From NCBI GenBank assembly GCA_900542565.1, contig UQOC01000004.1, positions 1 through 64,000 of the forward strand: 64,000 nt of DNA. Direction: 5' to 3'. This stretch comes from an uncultured Eubacteriales bacterium (lineage in GTDB: Bacteria; Bacillota; Clostridia; Peptostreptococcales; Anaerovoracaceae). The notes under the pieces are model-generated. The model saw only the letters and a list, made by a program, of their open reading frames with translations. It did not search any database and had not been told where the DNA came from. Both the position numbers and the translations under genes were made by a program. This document shows positions 34,452-43,400 of this stretch, piece after piece (position 1 is the first letter of the stretch; each line of letters begins with the position of its first letter).

Positions 34452-34802
34452 ATGAAGACATCTCTTGTTTGTATTGATGTTTACACCATAAGTGAAGGAG
34501 ACACCCTGTATTCCATTGCGGAAAAATATGATCTTCCCGTAAGCCTCCTCATGAAAGTCAACGGCATTGACAACCCGTACAATCTCCGAATAGGCACCAG
34601 ATTATGCATCCCCGGCACCGAGGACCAGCTTCCGCAGCCTCCTGTCCAGTGTCCCAAAACACATACGGTCGTTCCCGGCGACACTCTTTACTTAATAGCC
34701 AGAAAACATGGCATAAAGCTCGACAGCCTTATGAGGGCCAATCCCAACATAGACCCTTATAACCTGCTCATAGGCACTCAGCTCTGCATACCTGCCCAGT
34801 AA
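34452..34802 (+). CDS. Protein with two LysM domains
   Basis: The 116-residue protein is two LysM peptidoglycan-binding repeats (about 10-55 and 70-115; YTISEGDTLYSIAEKYDLPV and HTVVPGDTLYLIARKHGIKL) with a short Pro/Gln linker. There is no signal peptide or membrane segment. In spore formers such proteins can be made in the mother cell and deposited on the spore, as with SafA-like proteins, but that is inference. AAAGGTGG precedes the ATG. Confidence 0.9.
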   Translation: MKTSLVCIDVYTISEGDTLYSIAEKYDLPVSLLMKVNGIDNPYNLRIGTRLCIPGTEDQLPQPPVQCPKTHTVVPGDTLYLIARKHGIKLDSLMRANPNIDPYNLLIGTQLCIPAQ

Positions 34803-34837
34803 GATATCAGGGCCTTACAATATCTGTATCACAAATA

Positions 34838-34873
34838 AACAGAGCTGTAGGCAGATCACCTTACAGCTCTGTT
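34838..34873. terminator. Hairpin overlapping the gatD stop codon
   Basis: AACAGAGCTGTA and TACAGCTCTGTT form a perfect 12-bp stem. It lies between convergent LysM and gatD genes, with T-rich sequence on the minus strand. Confidence 0.72.
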
Positions 34874-35626
34874 CTTTAGATTTGTCTTTTTATTCAAGGC
34901 AAAAGCTTTTTTGACTTCCAGGGATTTCATTTCCAGATCCATATCTATGTCCGTCTCGGATATTTCGAGATTTCCTGCCGCAGCCGCCCGCTTTATCATC
35001 TCCACAGTGAGCCATGGGTTCAGAACGAGGGCCGGCCCAAGAAGATTTGTAAATATTGAGTTTTTCTTTACGATGCCTTCGGCAGAGCCTTCATTGTTTC
35101 CGAACCCGTATATTATAGTCCCCAGTTCTTTTTCCCTGCTGGCTATATCCATCATCTGTATCTGTACTCCGAAGCACTGGTCATATCCTGCACAGTAGTC
35201 TGTCCTGATACACAGGTCATCTCCGTAGACCAGTTTTCTTTCTCTGTAATCACAGTCTATGATGCCGAGGCCATCAAAATCCGGCCCGTCGCTGCGCTCT
35301 GTCCTGCCTCCGAAAATGCACTGGCTGGTTCCGGTCACAAGCAGCACCCGCCCCGAGTCGATGAAGTTTTCAAGTTCCTCCCTGTGAGGTCTCAGCCTTT
35401 CTATGATACCGGGCATAGATACCATCTCCCCCGGCGGGCAGAAGATGATGTGATAGTCCATGGGTTCAAAATCTTGGATGCCGTCATCGATCTTTGCGAC
35501 CTCTGTCTCAAGTCCCATCATTGCTCCTAAGCGTTCCAGCGCCAGTATGTTTCCCCTTTCTCCGTGGAGATACAAGATATCCGGAAAAAGCCATGCGATC
35601 TTTAATCTTTTCTTTTCTTCTTTCAT
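34856..35626 (-). CDS. gatD: GatD-like glutamine amidotransferase (lipid II isoglutaminyl synthase subunit)
   Basis: The 256-residue class I amidotransferase pairs with MurT to amidate lipid II D-glutamate. The nucleophile region VLLVTGTSQCIFGG keeps a Cys (about 101). The later GNNEGSAEG and LLGPALVLNP segments match the family, but the position of the catalytic His (usual GTYLHGP) appears to be Leu in TNLLGP. It may use another His or free ammonia. A site AAAAGGA lies within the end of murT, six bp upstream. Confidence 0.82.
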   Translation of the reverse strand: MKEEKKRLKIAWLFPDILYLHGERGNILALERLGAMMGLETEVAKIDDGIQDFEPMDYHIIFCPPGEMVSMPGIIERLRPHREELENFIDSGRVLLVTGTSQCIFGGRTERSDGPDFDGLGIIDCDYRERKLVYGDDLCIRTDYCAGYDQCFGVQIQMMDIASREKELGTIIYGFGNNEGSAEGIVKKNSIFTNLLGPALVLNPWLTVEMIKRAAAAGNLEISETDIDMDLEMKSLEVKKAFALNKKTNLKNRAVR

Positions 35627-35632
35627 TTGGGT

Positions 35633-36985
35633 CTATTCCTTTTCTTTGAGGTTTACCTTCTTTTGCAGGTCATGGAAAGTGTGGATCCATGTTATGAGAT
35701 ATATGTTGTCGGTCTTGGCGTTCCTGACTGCGTCAAATATCACATCTCCGTCTTCGGTGTTCATTATCTTTATCTTTTCACGGGGAACACCTGCGTAGAT
35801 AAGCCTTTCTGCCACATCATAGCAGACATATTCCGTAAATGACATATAATCTTCCACATTACTTTCTGTCACTCCTGAAAAATCGCAGTCGAAAGTATAG
35901 AAAGTATTGGTATAGCTTGGTATGACATCAGGGATATGTCCCATTCCCAGGCATACGGTCTTTGGCGTCTTGTCCTGGGCGATGATGTTGAGGCTGGTCT
36001 GCAAAGTCTCAGGATTTTCTTGTTTTATCCGCATGTATTTTATAGTCTTACCTTCAAATTCCAGAACTTCATAACGGCCGCCCACATTCTTGAAATTCTT
36101 GAACGCACCGGCAACTGAATCCATAGGTATGCCGCCCATTTCCCTGGCCACCGCTATGGCAGCCGCATAATTGTAGAGCATGTAAGGTATATCGTACGGC
36201 ATGTTAAATTCCGTGCCATCGACGGTAAATGTCTTGTCCGCAAAAGAAATATCTTCTGCCCTGTACCGGGCCTCTCCCTGTCTCAGTCCGCATGACAGGC
36301 ACCGGAAGCCTCCCATGCCGTCGTTGTTGTAATAATCAAATTCTATCCTGCCATGACATACAGGACAGGCCATGGTCGGAAATGTTCCATCTTTCATAAA
36401 AGCTTCGCTGTGCTTTTCCACTCCATAGGTCACATAGGACGGGTTCAGTGAAGAAAGTGCAAAGCTCCGCGGTTCATCTCCGTTCAGGAAAACTCTGGCG
36501 GCCTTTTCCACAACGGGGCTTATCTTTCTGTAAATGAAATCCGGGTCGCCGTTCCTGTGTACCTGGTCTTTCTGCAGATTGGTCACAAGTATATTCTCGG
36601 CAGGCAAAAGAGCATAGACAGAAGCCAGATACCGCTCATCCACTTCAAAGATGAAAAAATCGCCTTTTATCCGCCCAAATATGCTGGATCGCTTGATGAG
36701 TGCCGTTGCGATGCCTGCCATCAGATTGGCGCCTTCAAGATTGGATACCACATCATACCCGTTTTCCCGAAAGATATGATAGACCAGATTATTTGTTGTA
36801 GACTTGCCGTTGGTGCCGGTTATGAACAGCATTCGCGAACAGTCAACACCTTTAAACTTTTTTATCATCTGCGGATCGACCACTATGGCCTTCTCGCCTG
36901 ACAGATTACTGCCGCGGCTCTTATCGATCATCCTTATGAGAAGATTTATGATCTTACCGAGCCACAAAGCCAAATAAAACTTCAT
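35633..36985 (-). CDS. murT: MurT-type Mur ligase (lipid II isoglutaminyl synthase subunit)
   Basis: The 450-residue protein has the Mur ligase ATP loop FITGTNGKSTTNNLVYHIF (about 55), a four-cysteine zinc ribbon (about 203-228: CPVCHGRIEFDYYNN then CLSCGLRQGEA) that is typical of MurT, and a C-terminal DUF1727 domain. It activates the alpha-carboxyl of D-Glu in lipid II with ATP and receives ammonia from GatD. AAGGAG precedes the ATG. It is 12 bp after the cardiolipin synthase gene. Confidence 0.94.
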   Translation of the reverse strand: MKFYLALWLGKIINLLIRMIDKSRGSNLSGEKAIVVDPQMIKKFKGVDCSRMLFITGTNGKSTTNNLVYHIFRENGYDVVSNLEGANLMAGIATALIKRSSIFGRIKGDFFIFEVDERYLASVYALLPAENILVTNLQKDQVHRNGDPDFIYRKISPVVEKAARVFLNGDEPRSFALSSLNPSYVTYGVEKHSEAFMKDGTFPTMACPVCHGRIEFDYYNNDGMGGFRCLSCGLRQGEARYRAEDISFADKTFTVDGTEFNMPYDIPYMLYNYAAAIAVAREMGGIPMDSVAGAFKNFKNVGGRYEVLEFEGKTIKYMRIKQENPETLQTSLNIIAQDKTPKTVCLGMGHIPDVIPSYTNTFYTFDCDFSGVTESNVEDYMSFTEYVCYDVAERLIYAGVPREKIKIMNTEDGDVIFDAVRNAKTDNIYLITWIHTFHDLQKKVNLKEKE

Positions 36986-36997
36986 CTTTTTTTCTCC

Positions 36998-38461
36998 TTA
37001 CAATATATCTGAAAGCAGCCTGGCGATCGACTCTTTTATCTTTATCAGCACGCTGCGCTTTTCATATTCATCTACCGTCAGCTCATGGCCGTTCTCCATA
37101 TCTTTCTCATATGTCCTCTCCATGAGCTGCGCAAATTCTTCGTCAAACACGAAAGCGTTGGTCTCAAAATTAAGCCTGAAACTCCTGTTGTCAAAATTGG
37201 TGGATCCTACGGTCGCCACCTGTCCGTCTACAACAAGGGTCTTTGCATGAAGGAAACCTTCGTCATATATAAATACTCTTACTCCTGATTTGATCAGATC
37301 TCCCACATAAGAGTATGTCGCCCAGTATACAAATATATGGTCCGGCATGCATGGTATCATCACTCTTACATCTATACCCGACTGCGCCGCCATTTTGAGG
37401 GATTCGATTATGCTGCTGTCAGGTATGAAATAAGGAGTCTGGACATAAACATTTTTCTGGGCATATGTTATCATGCGCATGAACGCCCTCTTGACTTCTT
37501 CCTTTGGACCGTCGGGTCCGCTTGAAACTATCTGTATGCCCTTGTCGCCGCTGTTGTTTTCATGGAATACCGCAGGCACCGCTTCCAGCTTTTCTCTGGT
37601 GGTGAAACGCCAGTCCATTATGAAACGGGCGTTAAGGTCGTAGACGGCTTCTCCCTCTATCCTTACATGGGTGTCACGCCAATATCCGAATTTTTTCTTT
37701 TCTCCCACATACTCCTTGGCCACATTGTAACCGCCCGTATATGCGATCTTGTCATCTATGACGACTATCTTTCTGTGATTTCTGTAATTGAATCTTACCC
37801 CGAAGAATATAAACTTGGGCTTGAAGAAATATCCCACTTTGCCTCCGGCATTGAGATAATCCTTAAGAAAACCCTTGTTTATGTACCGGCTGCCCAGAGC
37901 ATCCAAAAGAAGGCGTACCTGTACGCCCTGAGCGGCTTTCTCCGTAAGCACATTTATGAAGCGCCTGCCGATCTTATCTCGTTTAAGTATATAGTATTCC
38001 ACATTTATTGTTTCTTTTGCCGCTTCAATGTCTTCTATTATAGACTCAAGGAGCATCTTGCCGTCTGTAAAGAGCTTTATGCCGTTGTTCTGAGTATAGT
38101 AAGCTTTTCCATATACCTGATTGAGCTTGATAAGATGTTTCCAGCGCACTGCACTCTCGGAATTAAATTCATATTCGCCTCTGTCCATGGCTACCATCTG
38201 CTTGCGCAGAGCCCCGCCGGCCACAAGCTTTTCGTTTTCCGTAAGTCTGCTTATCTTGCTCCTGGAAAGGTTCTGATTGAAAACCAGATAAAAGATGAAC
38301 CCTACTATCGGTATAAATGTAAGTATCATTATCCACGCCAGCGTTGCCGACGGAGCTTTTCGTTCATTAAAAATGACTGTAAATATCAGCAAGATATTTA
38401 TCACATAAAGAGCGATCGATGATTCATACATTCCTACGATAAAATTTAAAATTGTTTCCAT
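36998..38461 (-). CDS. cls: Cardiolipin synthase
   Basis: The 487-residue membrane enzyme joins two phosphatidylglycerols. It has two N-terminal membrane helices (about 5-65) and two phospholipase D motifs: HRKIVVIDDKIAYTGGYNV (about 230) and HAKTLVVDGQVATVGSTNFD (about 405). ATG 38461 is used because the longer frame starts with a TTG lacking a site. It heads the minus-strand cluster cls-murT-gatD, which links membrane lipid and wall precursor synthesis. Confidence 0.96.
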   Translation of the reverse strand: METILNFIVGMYESSIALYVINILLIFTVIFNERKAPSATLAWIMILTFIPIVGFIFYLVFNQNLSRSKISRLTENEKLVAGGALRKQMVAMDRGEYEFNSESAVRWKHLIKLNQVYGKAYYTQNNGIKLFTDGKMLLESIIEDIEAAKETINVEYYILKRDKIGRRFINVLTEKAAQGVQVRLLLDALGSRYINKGFLKDYLNAGGKVGYFFKPKFIFFGVRFNYRNHRKIVVIDDKIAYTGGYNVAKEYVGEKKKFGYWRDTHVRIEGEAVYDLNARFIMDWRFTTREKLEAVPAVFHENNSGDKGIQIVSSGPDGPKEEVKRAFMRMITYAQKNVYVQTPYFIPDSSIIESLKMAAQSGIDVRVMIPCMPDHIFVYWATYSYVGDLIKSGVRVFIYDEGFLHAKTLVVDGQVATVGSTNFDNRSFRLNFETNAFVFDEEFAQLMERTYEKDMENGHELTVDEYEKRSVLIKIKESIARLLSDIL

Positions 38462-38506
38462 TTCCCCTCGCTTCAAACCTAATGCTGCAATGATTATATA
38501 ATTATA

Positions 38507-39901
38507 TCATGGTTTTCTCCTCAGCGCCATAAAAAATCCAGGTATACATAAGCCGGCAAAAATAAAAAAGGAAATCTTCATTATATTTGCCACGATCCTG
38601 GGATCTGCCCCTTCAAGGCTTTCCTGCCCCATATATACTCCTATTATCCCGGTAATGACAGCCATGCTTAAAGTATGTCCCGCCGATCTCATTGTGGCAA
38701 GGATCGATGAAGTTATCCCATGATCGCAGGCGTTCACCGATGACATGACCTCTTTGGTATTGGGAGCCGCAAAAAAGGCAAGTCCAAGACCTGACAGCGC
38801 CAATACCGGCACAGTGAGCCAAATATCGCTGTCTTTTGCCATGATTCCCGCCATGGATGCACCAAGCAAAAGAGCGGCAATACACAGGACCATGCCCGCT
38901 GACGACAGGATCCTGGGCGGATACTTGTCAGAAAGCTTTCCCATTACAGGAGAAAGAACAGACATTATACCCGGCGACACTACGAGCAAAAGGCCTGCCT
39001 GCTGCGGATCCATGCCCATAACCCCCTGCATATAGATGGAAAGAAGGTATGTCAGTCCAAAATTTGAGCCAAAGTTCATCATTGTCGCCAGGCTGGCGGA
39101 AGCGCAGGTTTTGTTCCGGACAAATTCATTTATATCTAACATGGGGCGTATTACCGATGTCTCCCTTTTAACAAAAAAGATCATCATGATGATGCCGGCT
39201 GCCAGCAAGACAGGCCCGGCACCAGACGAAAGGAGTTCGGATAGTCCGTACATGACCAGGATCATAAATCCCATATAAAGGGCCATGCCTGTCATATCCA
39301 TATGTCTGTCACCATTTTTTCCGCCATAAGGCTTGTCCTGCATTTTTTTCAGAGCCACAAAAAAAGCTGCCGCTCCTATGACTGCCGAGACTGCAAACAC
39401 AGAACGCCACCCGAAATGATGGTTTAGGATTCCGCCCACGGCAGGTCCTGCAGAAAGTCCCCCATAGTTTGCGCATGTGACATATCCCAGCGCTTTTCCA
39501 CGGCGGTTTTCCTCCTCTGAATTGACAAGGACAGCTATATTGGTGCTGAATATCATAGAAGCTCCGACACCCTGCGCTGCCCTGCAAATTATAAGCATGG
39601 CCATATTAAAAGAAAATGCAGCGGCTGTACAAGCCAATGTAAAGATAAATATCCCCCATCTGAGGATAAGATTCTTTCTGCCGGTATCAGCGATCTTTCC
39701 GAAGGGAACAGTAAGCGCCGCACATGTAAGCATATAAACCGTTATTATCCAGCCTGCTTCTGCGGCGCCCGTCTGAAAATCCCTTTCGATGGCTGGTACT
39801 GCCAGGTTCAGGGCACTTCCCATAAAAGTAGTTATAAATGATGTTGCAGCCGATACCAGAATGACGCTTTTCTGCGTACACACAGGTGATTTCTTTTCCA
39901 T
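38507..39901 (-). CDS. MFS transporter, DHA2 (EmrB/QacA) drug-exporter type
   Basis: The 464-residue protein has about 14 membrane helices. Motif A-like KIADTGRKNLILR follows helix 2 and motif C-like GPAVGGILNHHFGWR is in helix 5, both typical of proton-driven multidrug exporters. The start has no strong ribosome binding site. Between it and spoIVA there are 42 bp. The substrate is unknown. Confidence 0.93.
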   Translation of the reverse strand: MEKKSPVCTQKSVILVSAATSFITTFMGSALNLAVPAIERDFQTGAAEAGWIITVYMLTCAALTVPFGKIADTGRKNLILRWGIFIFTLACTAAAFSFNMAMLIICRAAQGVGASMIFSTNIAVLVNSEEENRRGKALGYVTCANYGGLSAGPAVGGILNHHFGWRSVFAVSAVIGAAAFFVALKKMQDKPYGGKNGDRHMDMTGMALYMGFMILVMYGLSELLSSGAGPVLLAAGIIMMIFFVKRETSVIRPMLDINEFVRNKTCASASLATMMNFGSNFGLTYLLSIYMQGVMGMDPQQAGLLLVVSPGIMSVLSPVMGKLSDKYPPRILSSAGMVLCIAALLLGASMAGIMAKDSDIWLTVPVLALSGLGLAFFAAPNTKEVMSSVNACDHGITSSILATMRSAGHTLSMAVITGIIGVYMGQESLEGADPRIVANIMKISFFIFAGLCIPGFFMALRRKP

Positions 39902-39943
39902 ACAGGATATTATGTGTATTTGCAGAAAAGTGATACGATGATT

Positions 39944-41422
39944 TTAAAGAATTATGCAGATAAAGTAATCCTTTCCGTCATCGCTGATCTTTTGAAGCGA
40001 TCTTTGTATCTTTCCCCTGAGCGATTCGGGCATGTCGTTGACTTTGCTCTCCATCTGTTCTGTTACCATCTCTCTCAGGGATTTGCCAAACAGATTTGTA
40101 TCCCAGATCTCATCGCCTCCCTTTTCAAACTGGCCAGTAAGGGAGTCTGCTAGTTCTGCCGACTGGCTTTCCGTACCCACCAGCGGTGAGACTTCGGTGG
40201 AAATGTCAGTCCTGATGATATGCAGGCACGGGGCCTTGGCCTTCATACGCACGCCATATTTATTTCCCTGTCTGAACACTTCAGGTTTTTCAAGAGCCAT
40301 TTCAGAAAGCTTCGGAGCCACTATCCCGTAGTCTGTTGTCTGGGCCTGTTCGATCGCTCCTTTAATATTATCATATGCCCTTTTCGCTTCAGTGTACTCC
40401 CTGAGCAGCGTAAAAAGCTGTCTGTCCCCGCTGACCGGTGCATCCATGAGCTCTTCTATCACTTTATAGTACAGCGACGGCTCCAACTTGGGTTCTATGC
40501 TTACTATGCCCTTTGACATGTCTGCCCATGATATTTTAGCTGATCTTACCACTCTGCCATCAGCTATGTCATTGCAGCTTTCCATCACCTGGCCGATATT
40601 TTCAAATCCGTCCATCCAGTTTCTGACACTTTCTATCATCGTAGCCTTTATCCAGTGATCTTCCGGCAGGGCGTCAAGATATCCCGGCAAGTCAAACCTG
40701 ATCTCTGAGGCGGGGAATTGGTATATGAGTTTTTCAAACAGTTCATCAAAGTTCTCCTCTGACATCTTCTGGCAGTTTGCAAGAAGTACAGGCACCTGAT
40801 ATTTTGCTTCCAGTTCTGCTGCAAGTTCTTTGCTCTTGGCACTTTGAGGCGTTGCTGAGTTAAGTATTATAATGAACGGCCTGTGCAGTTCTTTCAGCTG
40901 CCCCACAGTCTTTTCCTCTGCTTCCAGAAAGCTGTTCCTTGGCAGTTCTCCGAAACTTCCGTCAGTCGTGACGACTATCCCTATGACCGAGTGATCTTTT
41001 ATGACCTTTTCCGTTCCTACTTCTGCCGCCTTGCTGAACGGCACCTGTTCCTCAAACCATGGAGTGGTGACCATTCTCTCCTTTCCGTCCTCCATGTTGC
41101 CCAGCGCACCTGGTACAAGATAGCCTACGCAGTCTACCAGCCTCACATTGAATCCGGCTCCTCCTTTAGTGTTGACCCTGACGGCTTCGGGAGGTATGAA
41201 TTTCGGTTCAGTGGTAGTTATGGTCTTTCCTTCTCCGCTCTGGGGCAGTTCATCCATTACTCTTGTTTTTTCATAAGGGTTTGCCATATTCGGAAATACC
41301 AGTACATCCATGAACCGCTTAATAAATGTTGATTTTCCTGTGCGGACCGGCCCGACTACTCCTGCATATATATCTCCTCCGGCCCTTGTGGCAATATCCT
41401 GATAAATTGATGTGCTTATCAT
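39944..41422 (-). CDS. spoIVA: Stage IV sporulation protein A
   Basis: The 492-residue ATPase polymerises at the forespore surface to form the coat basement layer; the length equals the B. subtilis protein. The Walker A is GVVGPVRTGKSTFIKRFMD (about 24). Conserved parts include FNVRLVDCVGYLVPGALG and the C-terminal anchoring tail ending DGKDYFICIIL. ATG 41422 has GGAGGGG; an upstream extension is unsupported. Its presence marks the organism as an endospore former or a recent descendant of one. Confidence 0.97.
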   Translation of the reverse strand: MISTSIYQDIATRAGGDIYAGVVGPVRTGKSTFIKRFMDVLVFPNMANPYEKTRVMDELPQSGEGKTITTTEPKFIPPEAVRVNTKGGAGFNVRLVDCVGYLVPGALGNMEDGKERMVTTPWFEEQVPFSKAAEVGTEKVIKDHSVIGIVVTTDGSFGELPRNSFLEAEEKTVGQLKELHRPFIIILNSATPQSAKSKELAAELEAKYQVPVLLANCQKMSEENFDELFEKLIYQFPASEIRFDLPGYLDALPEDHWIKATMIESVRNWMDGFENIGQVMESCNDIADGRVVRSAKISWADMSKGIVSIEPKLEPSLYYKVIEELMDAPVSGDRQLFTLLREYTEAKRAYDNIKGAIEQAQTTDYGIVAPKLSEMALEKPEVFRQGNKYGVRMKAKAPCLHIIRTDISTEVSPLVGTESQSAELADSLTGQFEKGGDEIWDTNLFGKSLREMVTEQMESKVNDMPESLRGKIQRSLQKISDDGKDYFICIIL

Positions 41423-41542
41423 ATAACCCCTCCGCATAATCGTCCTGATAAGACAAATATATGAGCGTAAAGACGGAATATTCACTTTTTCTGCGCTTAC
41501 TGGACGAAGGTCGCCTCTGTTTTACACCGGAAAAACTGATAT

Positions 41543-41631
41543 CCTGTGCTGACCAAATGCGGTGTGCGAGGGGGTCCCTGTGCTGACCAAATGCGGTGAA
41601 CAGGGTTCCCCTGTACTGACCAAATGCGGTG
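41543..41631. repeat. Three 22-bp direct repeats with 33-34 bp period
   Basis: CCTGTGCTGACCAAATGCGG recurs at about 41543, 41577 and 41610 (third copy with one change), separated by unlike 11-12 bp. It is too short and irregular for CRISPR. It lies in the 650-bp gap between spoIVA and miaB, which shows no gene. Confidence 0.8.
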
Positions 41632-41663
41632 TATGTGGGCCCCCTAAAAAACATCAGACACGA

Positions 41664-41990
41664 AGATTAGGGGGAGCCACTCCCCCTGAAAATATGTTTT
41701 TTCGCAGTTCAGGGGGGATCATTCTTCCATATATTTACATTTTCTCTGGTCTCCCTTATTAGAAATGTGGATTATATGCCAATACTCCATATTCTGCTCC
41801 CCCTATATCTTCTAAACAATAAAAAACAGGGGGAAGTCATCCCCCTGAATAGCCTAAAAATATGAAGATCGGTGGAGGCGCTCCCCCTGAAACTTACTTT
41901 TTCGTCAAAATGGGTGGTATGGACACCCTCCTGCTGAACATTTGATCAACTCTCCTGAAAATCCGATCAATCATCCTGCTGAACATTGCT
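41664..41990. repeat. GGGGGA/TCCCCCTGAA repeat and hairpin region
   Basis: Several copies of TCCCCCTGAA or its complement occur, including a perfect hairpin CAGGGGG-N7-CCCCCTG at about 41827-41847, and a CCTGCTGAACATT repeat near 41930-41985. It looks like decayed minisatellite or repeat-element DNA. Confidence 0.55.
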
Positions 41991-42010
41991 GGCCGCTCCA
42001 TGAAAGAACA

Positions 42011-42040
42011 AGATAGCCTCTCTGCAGAAAGCGGCTATCT
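42011..42040 (-). terminator. Hairpin after miaB
   Basis: AGATAGCC and GGCTATCT pair perfectly around a 14-base loop, about 40 bp after the miaB stop. It lacks a strong T tract but probably ends the core operon. Confidence 0.55.
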
Positions 42041-42080
42041 TCCTGGAGGAAAGGCCAGTCTGTCCGGTCCTCCTGCCCCG

Positions 42081-43400
42081 CTATTGGGCAATCTCGCCTG
42101 TCAGGCTGAAAGTATTGGCGCCGGTTATCCTGACATTCACCAGTTTACCTTCAAGCCCATCTCTGCCATGAAAATTGACAAGTTTGAAGCTGTCAGTCCG
42201 CCCTTCCCATGCGGAAGAACCATTCCGGCTCCTGCCGTCCACCAGTACTTCCTTTACCGAACCGATATATCCTGCGTTCTTAGATGCCGCAGACTTGTTT
42301 ATCACATCGACCAGACGGTTAAATCTGCTGTGTTTGATATCTTCCGGTATCTGATCCGGAGATTTGGCCGCAGGAGTACCCTCTCTCATGGAATATAAAA
42401 AAGTAAATGCCGAATCATAGCCGACTCTTTCTGCCAGATCCAGGGTATCCTCAAAATCCTTTTCAGTCTCTCCCGGAAAACCTACGATTATATCAGTTGA
42501 AATGGCTATGTCCGGTACAGCGTCCCTGAGCTTTTCAACCAGACTGAAATACCGTTTCCGGTCGTACTTTCTGTTCATGGCCTTGAGGACCGCATCCGAG
42601 CCGGACTGGACAGGCAAGTGTATGTACTTGCATAACTTGTCGCAGTCCCTGAACGCTCCTATCAGCTTGTCGGACAGATCTTTTGGATGGCTTGTCATGA
42701 ACCTGATCCTTTCAATGCCTTCTACTTCAGCCAGCATATAAATAAGATCGGTAAAGTCAGCTTCCTCGCCTTTATATGAATTTACATTCTGTCCCAGAAG
42801 CGTTATCTCTCTTACTCCATCGGCGGAAAGATGGTGTACTTCCCTCAGTATGTCCTGTGGTCTGCGGCTGCGCTCACGGCCTCTGGTATAGGGAACTATG
42901 CAGTAACTGCAAAAGTTATTGCATCCATACATTATATTTACAAAGCTTTTATGTCTGAACAGCCGTTCCGCCGGCAGGTTTTCTGTTATACCTCCGTCAG
43001 GCCATATGTCAAACTGTTTTTTCTTTTCAGTGTATAAATTTTCCAGCAGTTTAGGAAGCTCATGGAAATTATGGGTGCCGCACACAACATCCACCCAGGG
43101 GTATTTGGCCTTTAAGGTGTCTGTAATGTGCTGCTGCTGCATCATGCAGCCGCATACGCATACGGTAAAGTTTTCCTTTTCCTGTTCTTTCCTGTGCTTA
43201 AGCTGGCCCAGTGTGCCAAAAAAGCGCTTGTCAGCGTTTTCCCTGATACTGCAGGTATTGAAGATGACTATATCGGCTTCATCCCTTGAGGATGCCTGCA
43301 CATATCCGTTTTCAATCAGCAGTCCTGCCATGATCTCAGAATCATGTTCATTCATCTGGCACCCGAAAGTTGTTATGTGAAATGTCCTGTTTTGCTTCAA
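42081..43400 (-). CDS. miaB: tRNA-2-methylthio-N6-dimethylallyladenosine synthase
   Basis: The 439-residue radical-SAM enzyme adds the methylthio group to i6A37 of tRNA. It has the N-terminal cluster domain (TFGCQMNEHDSE; NTCSIRENAD), the radical SAM triad YGCNNFCSYCIVPYTRGRE (about 153) and a C-terminal TRAM domain (about 375-437). The start is a TTG at 43400 with GGAGG, overlapping the gpsA stop by four bases, so translation is coupled. It is the last gene of the plsX-to-miaB block. Confidence 0.97.
   Translation of the reverse strand: MKQNRTFHITTFGCQMNEHDSEIMAGLLIENGYVQASSRDEADIVIFNTCSIRENADKRFFGTLGQLKHRKEQEKENFTVCVCGCMMQQQHITDTLKAKYPWVDVVCGTHNFHELPKLLENLYTEKKKQFDIWPDGGITENLPAERLFRHKSFVNIMYGCNNFCSYCIVPYTRGRERSRRPQDILREVHHLSADGVREITLLGQNVNSYKGEEADFTDLIYMLAEVEGIERIRFMTSHPKDLSDKLIGAFRDCDKLCKYIHLPVQSGSDAVLKAMNRKYDRKRYFSLVEKLRDAVPDIAISTDIIVGFPGETEKDFEDTLDLAERVGYDSAFTFLYSMREGTPAAKSPDQIPEDIKHSRFNRLVDVINKSAASKNAGYIGSVKEVLVDGRSRNGSSAWEGRTDSFKLVNFHGRDGLEGKLVNVRITGANTFSLTGEIAQ

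Noticed and set aside
40220-41332. Plus-strand frames opposite spoIVA
   Set aside because: Antisense to a full-length SpoIVA gene and without recognisable features.
41543-41631. CRISPR array
   Set aside because: Only three 22-bp repeats with 11-12 bp between them, one diverged, and no cas genes nearby.
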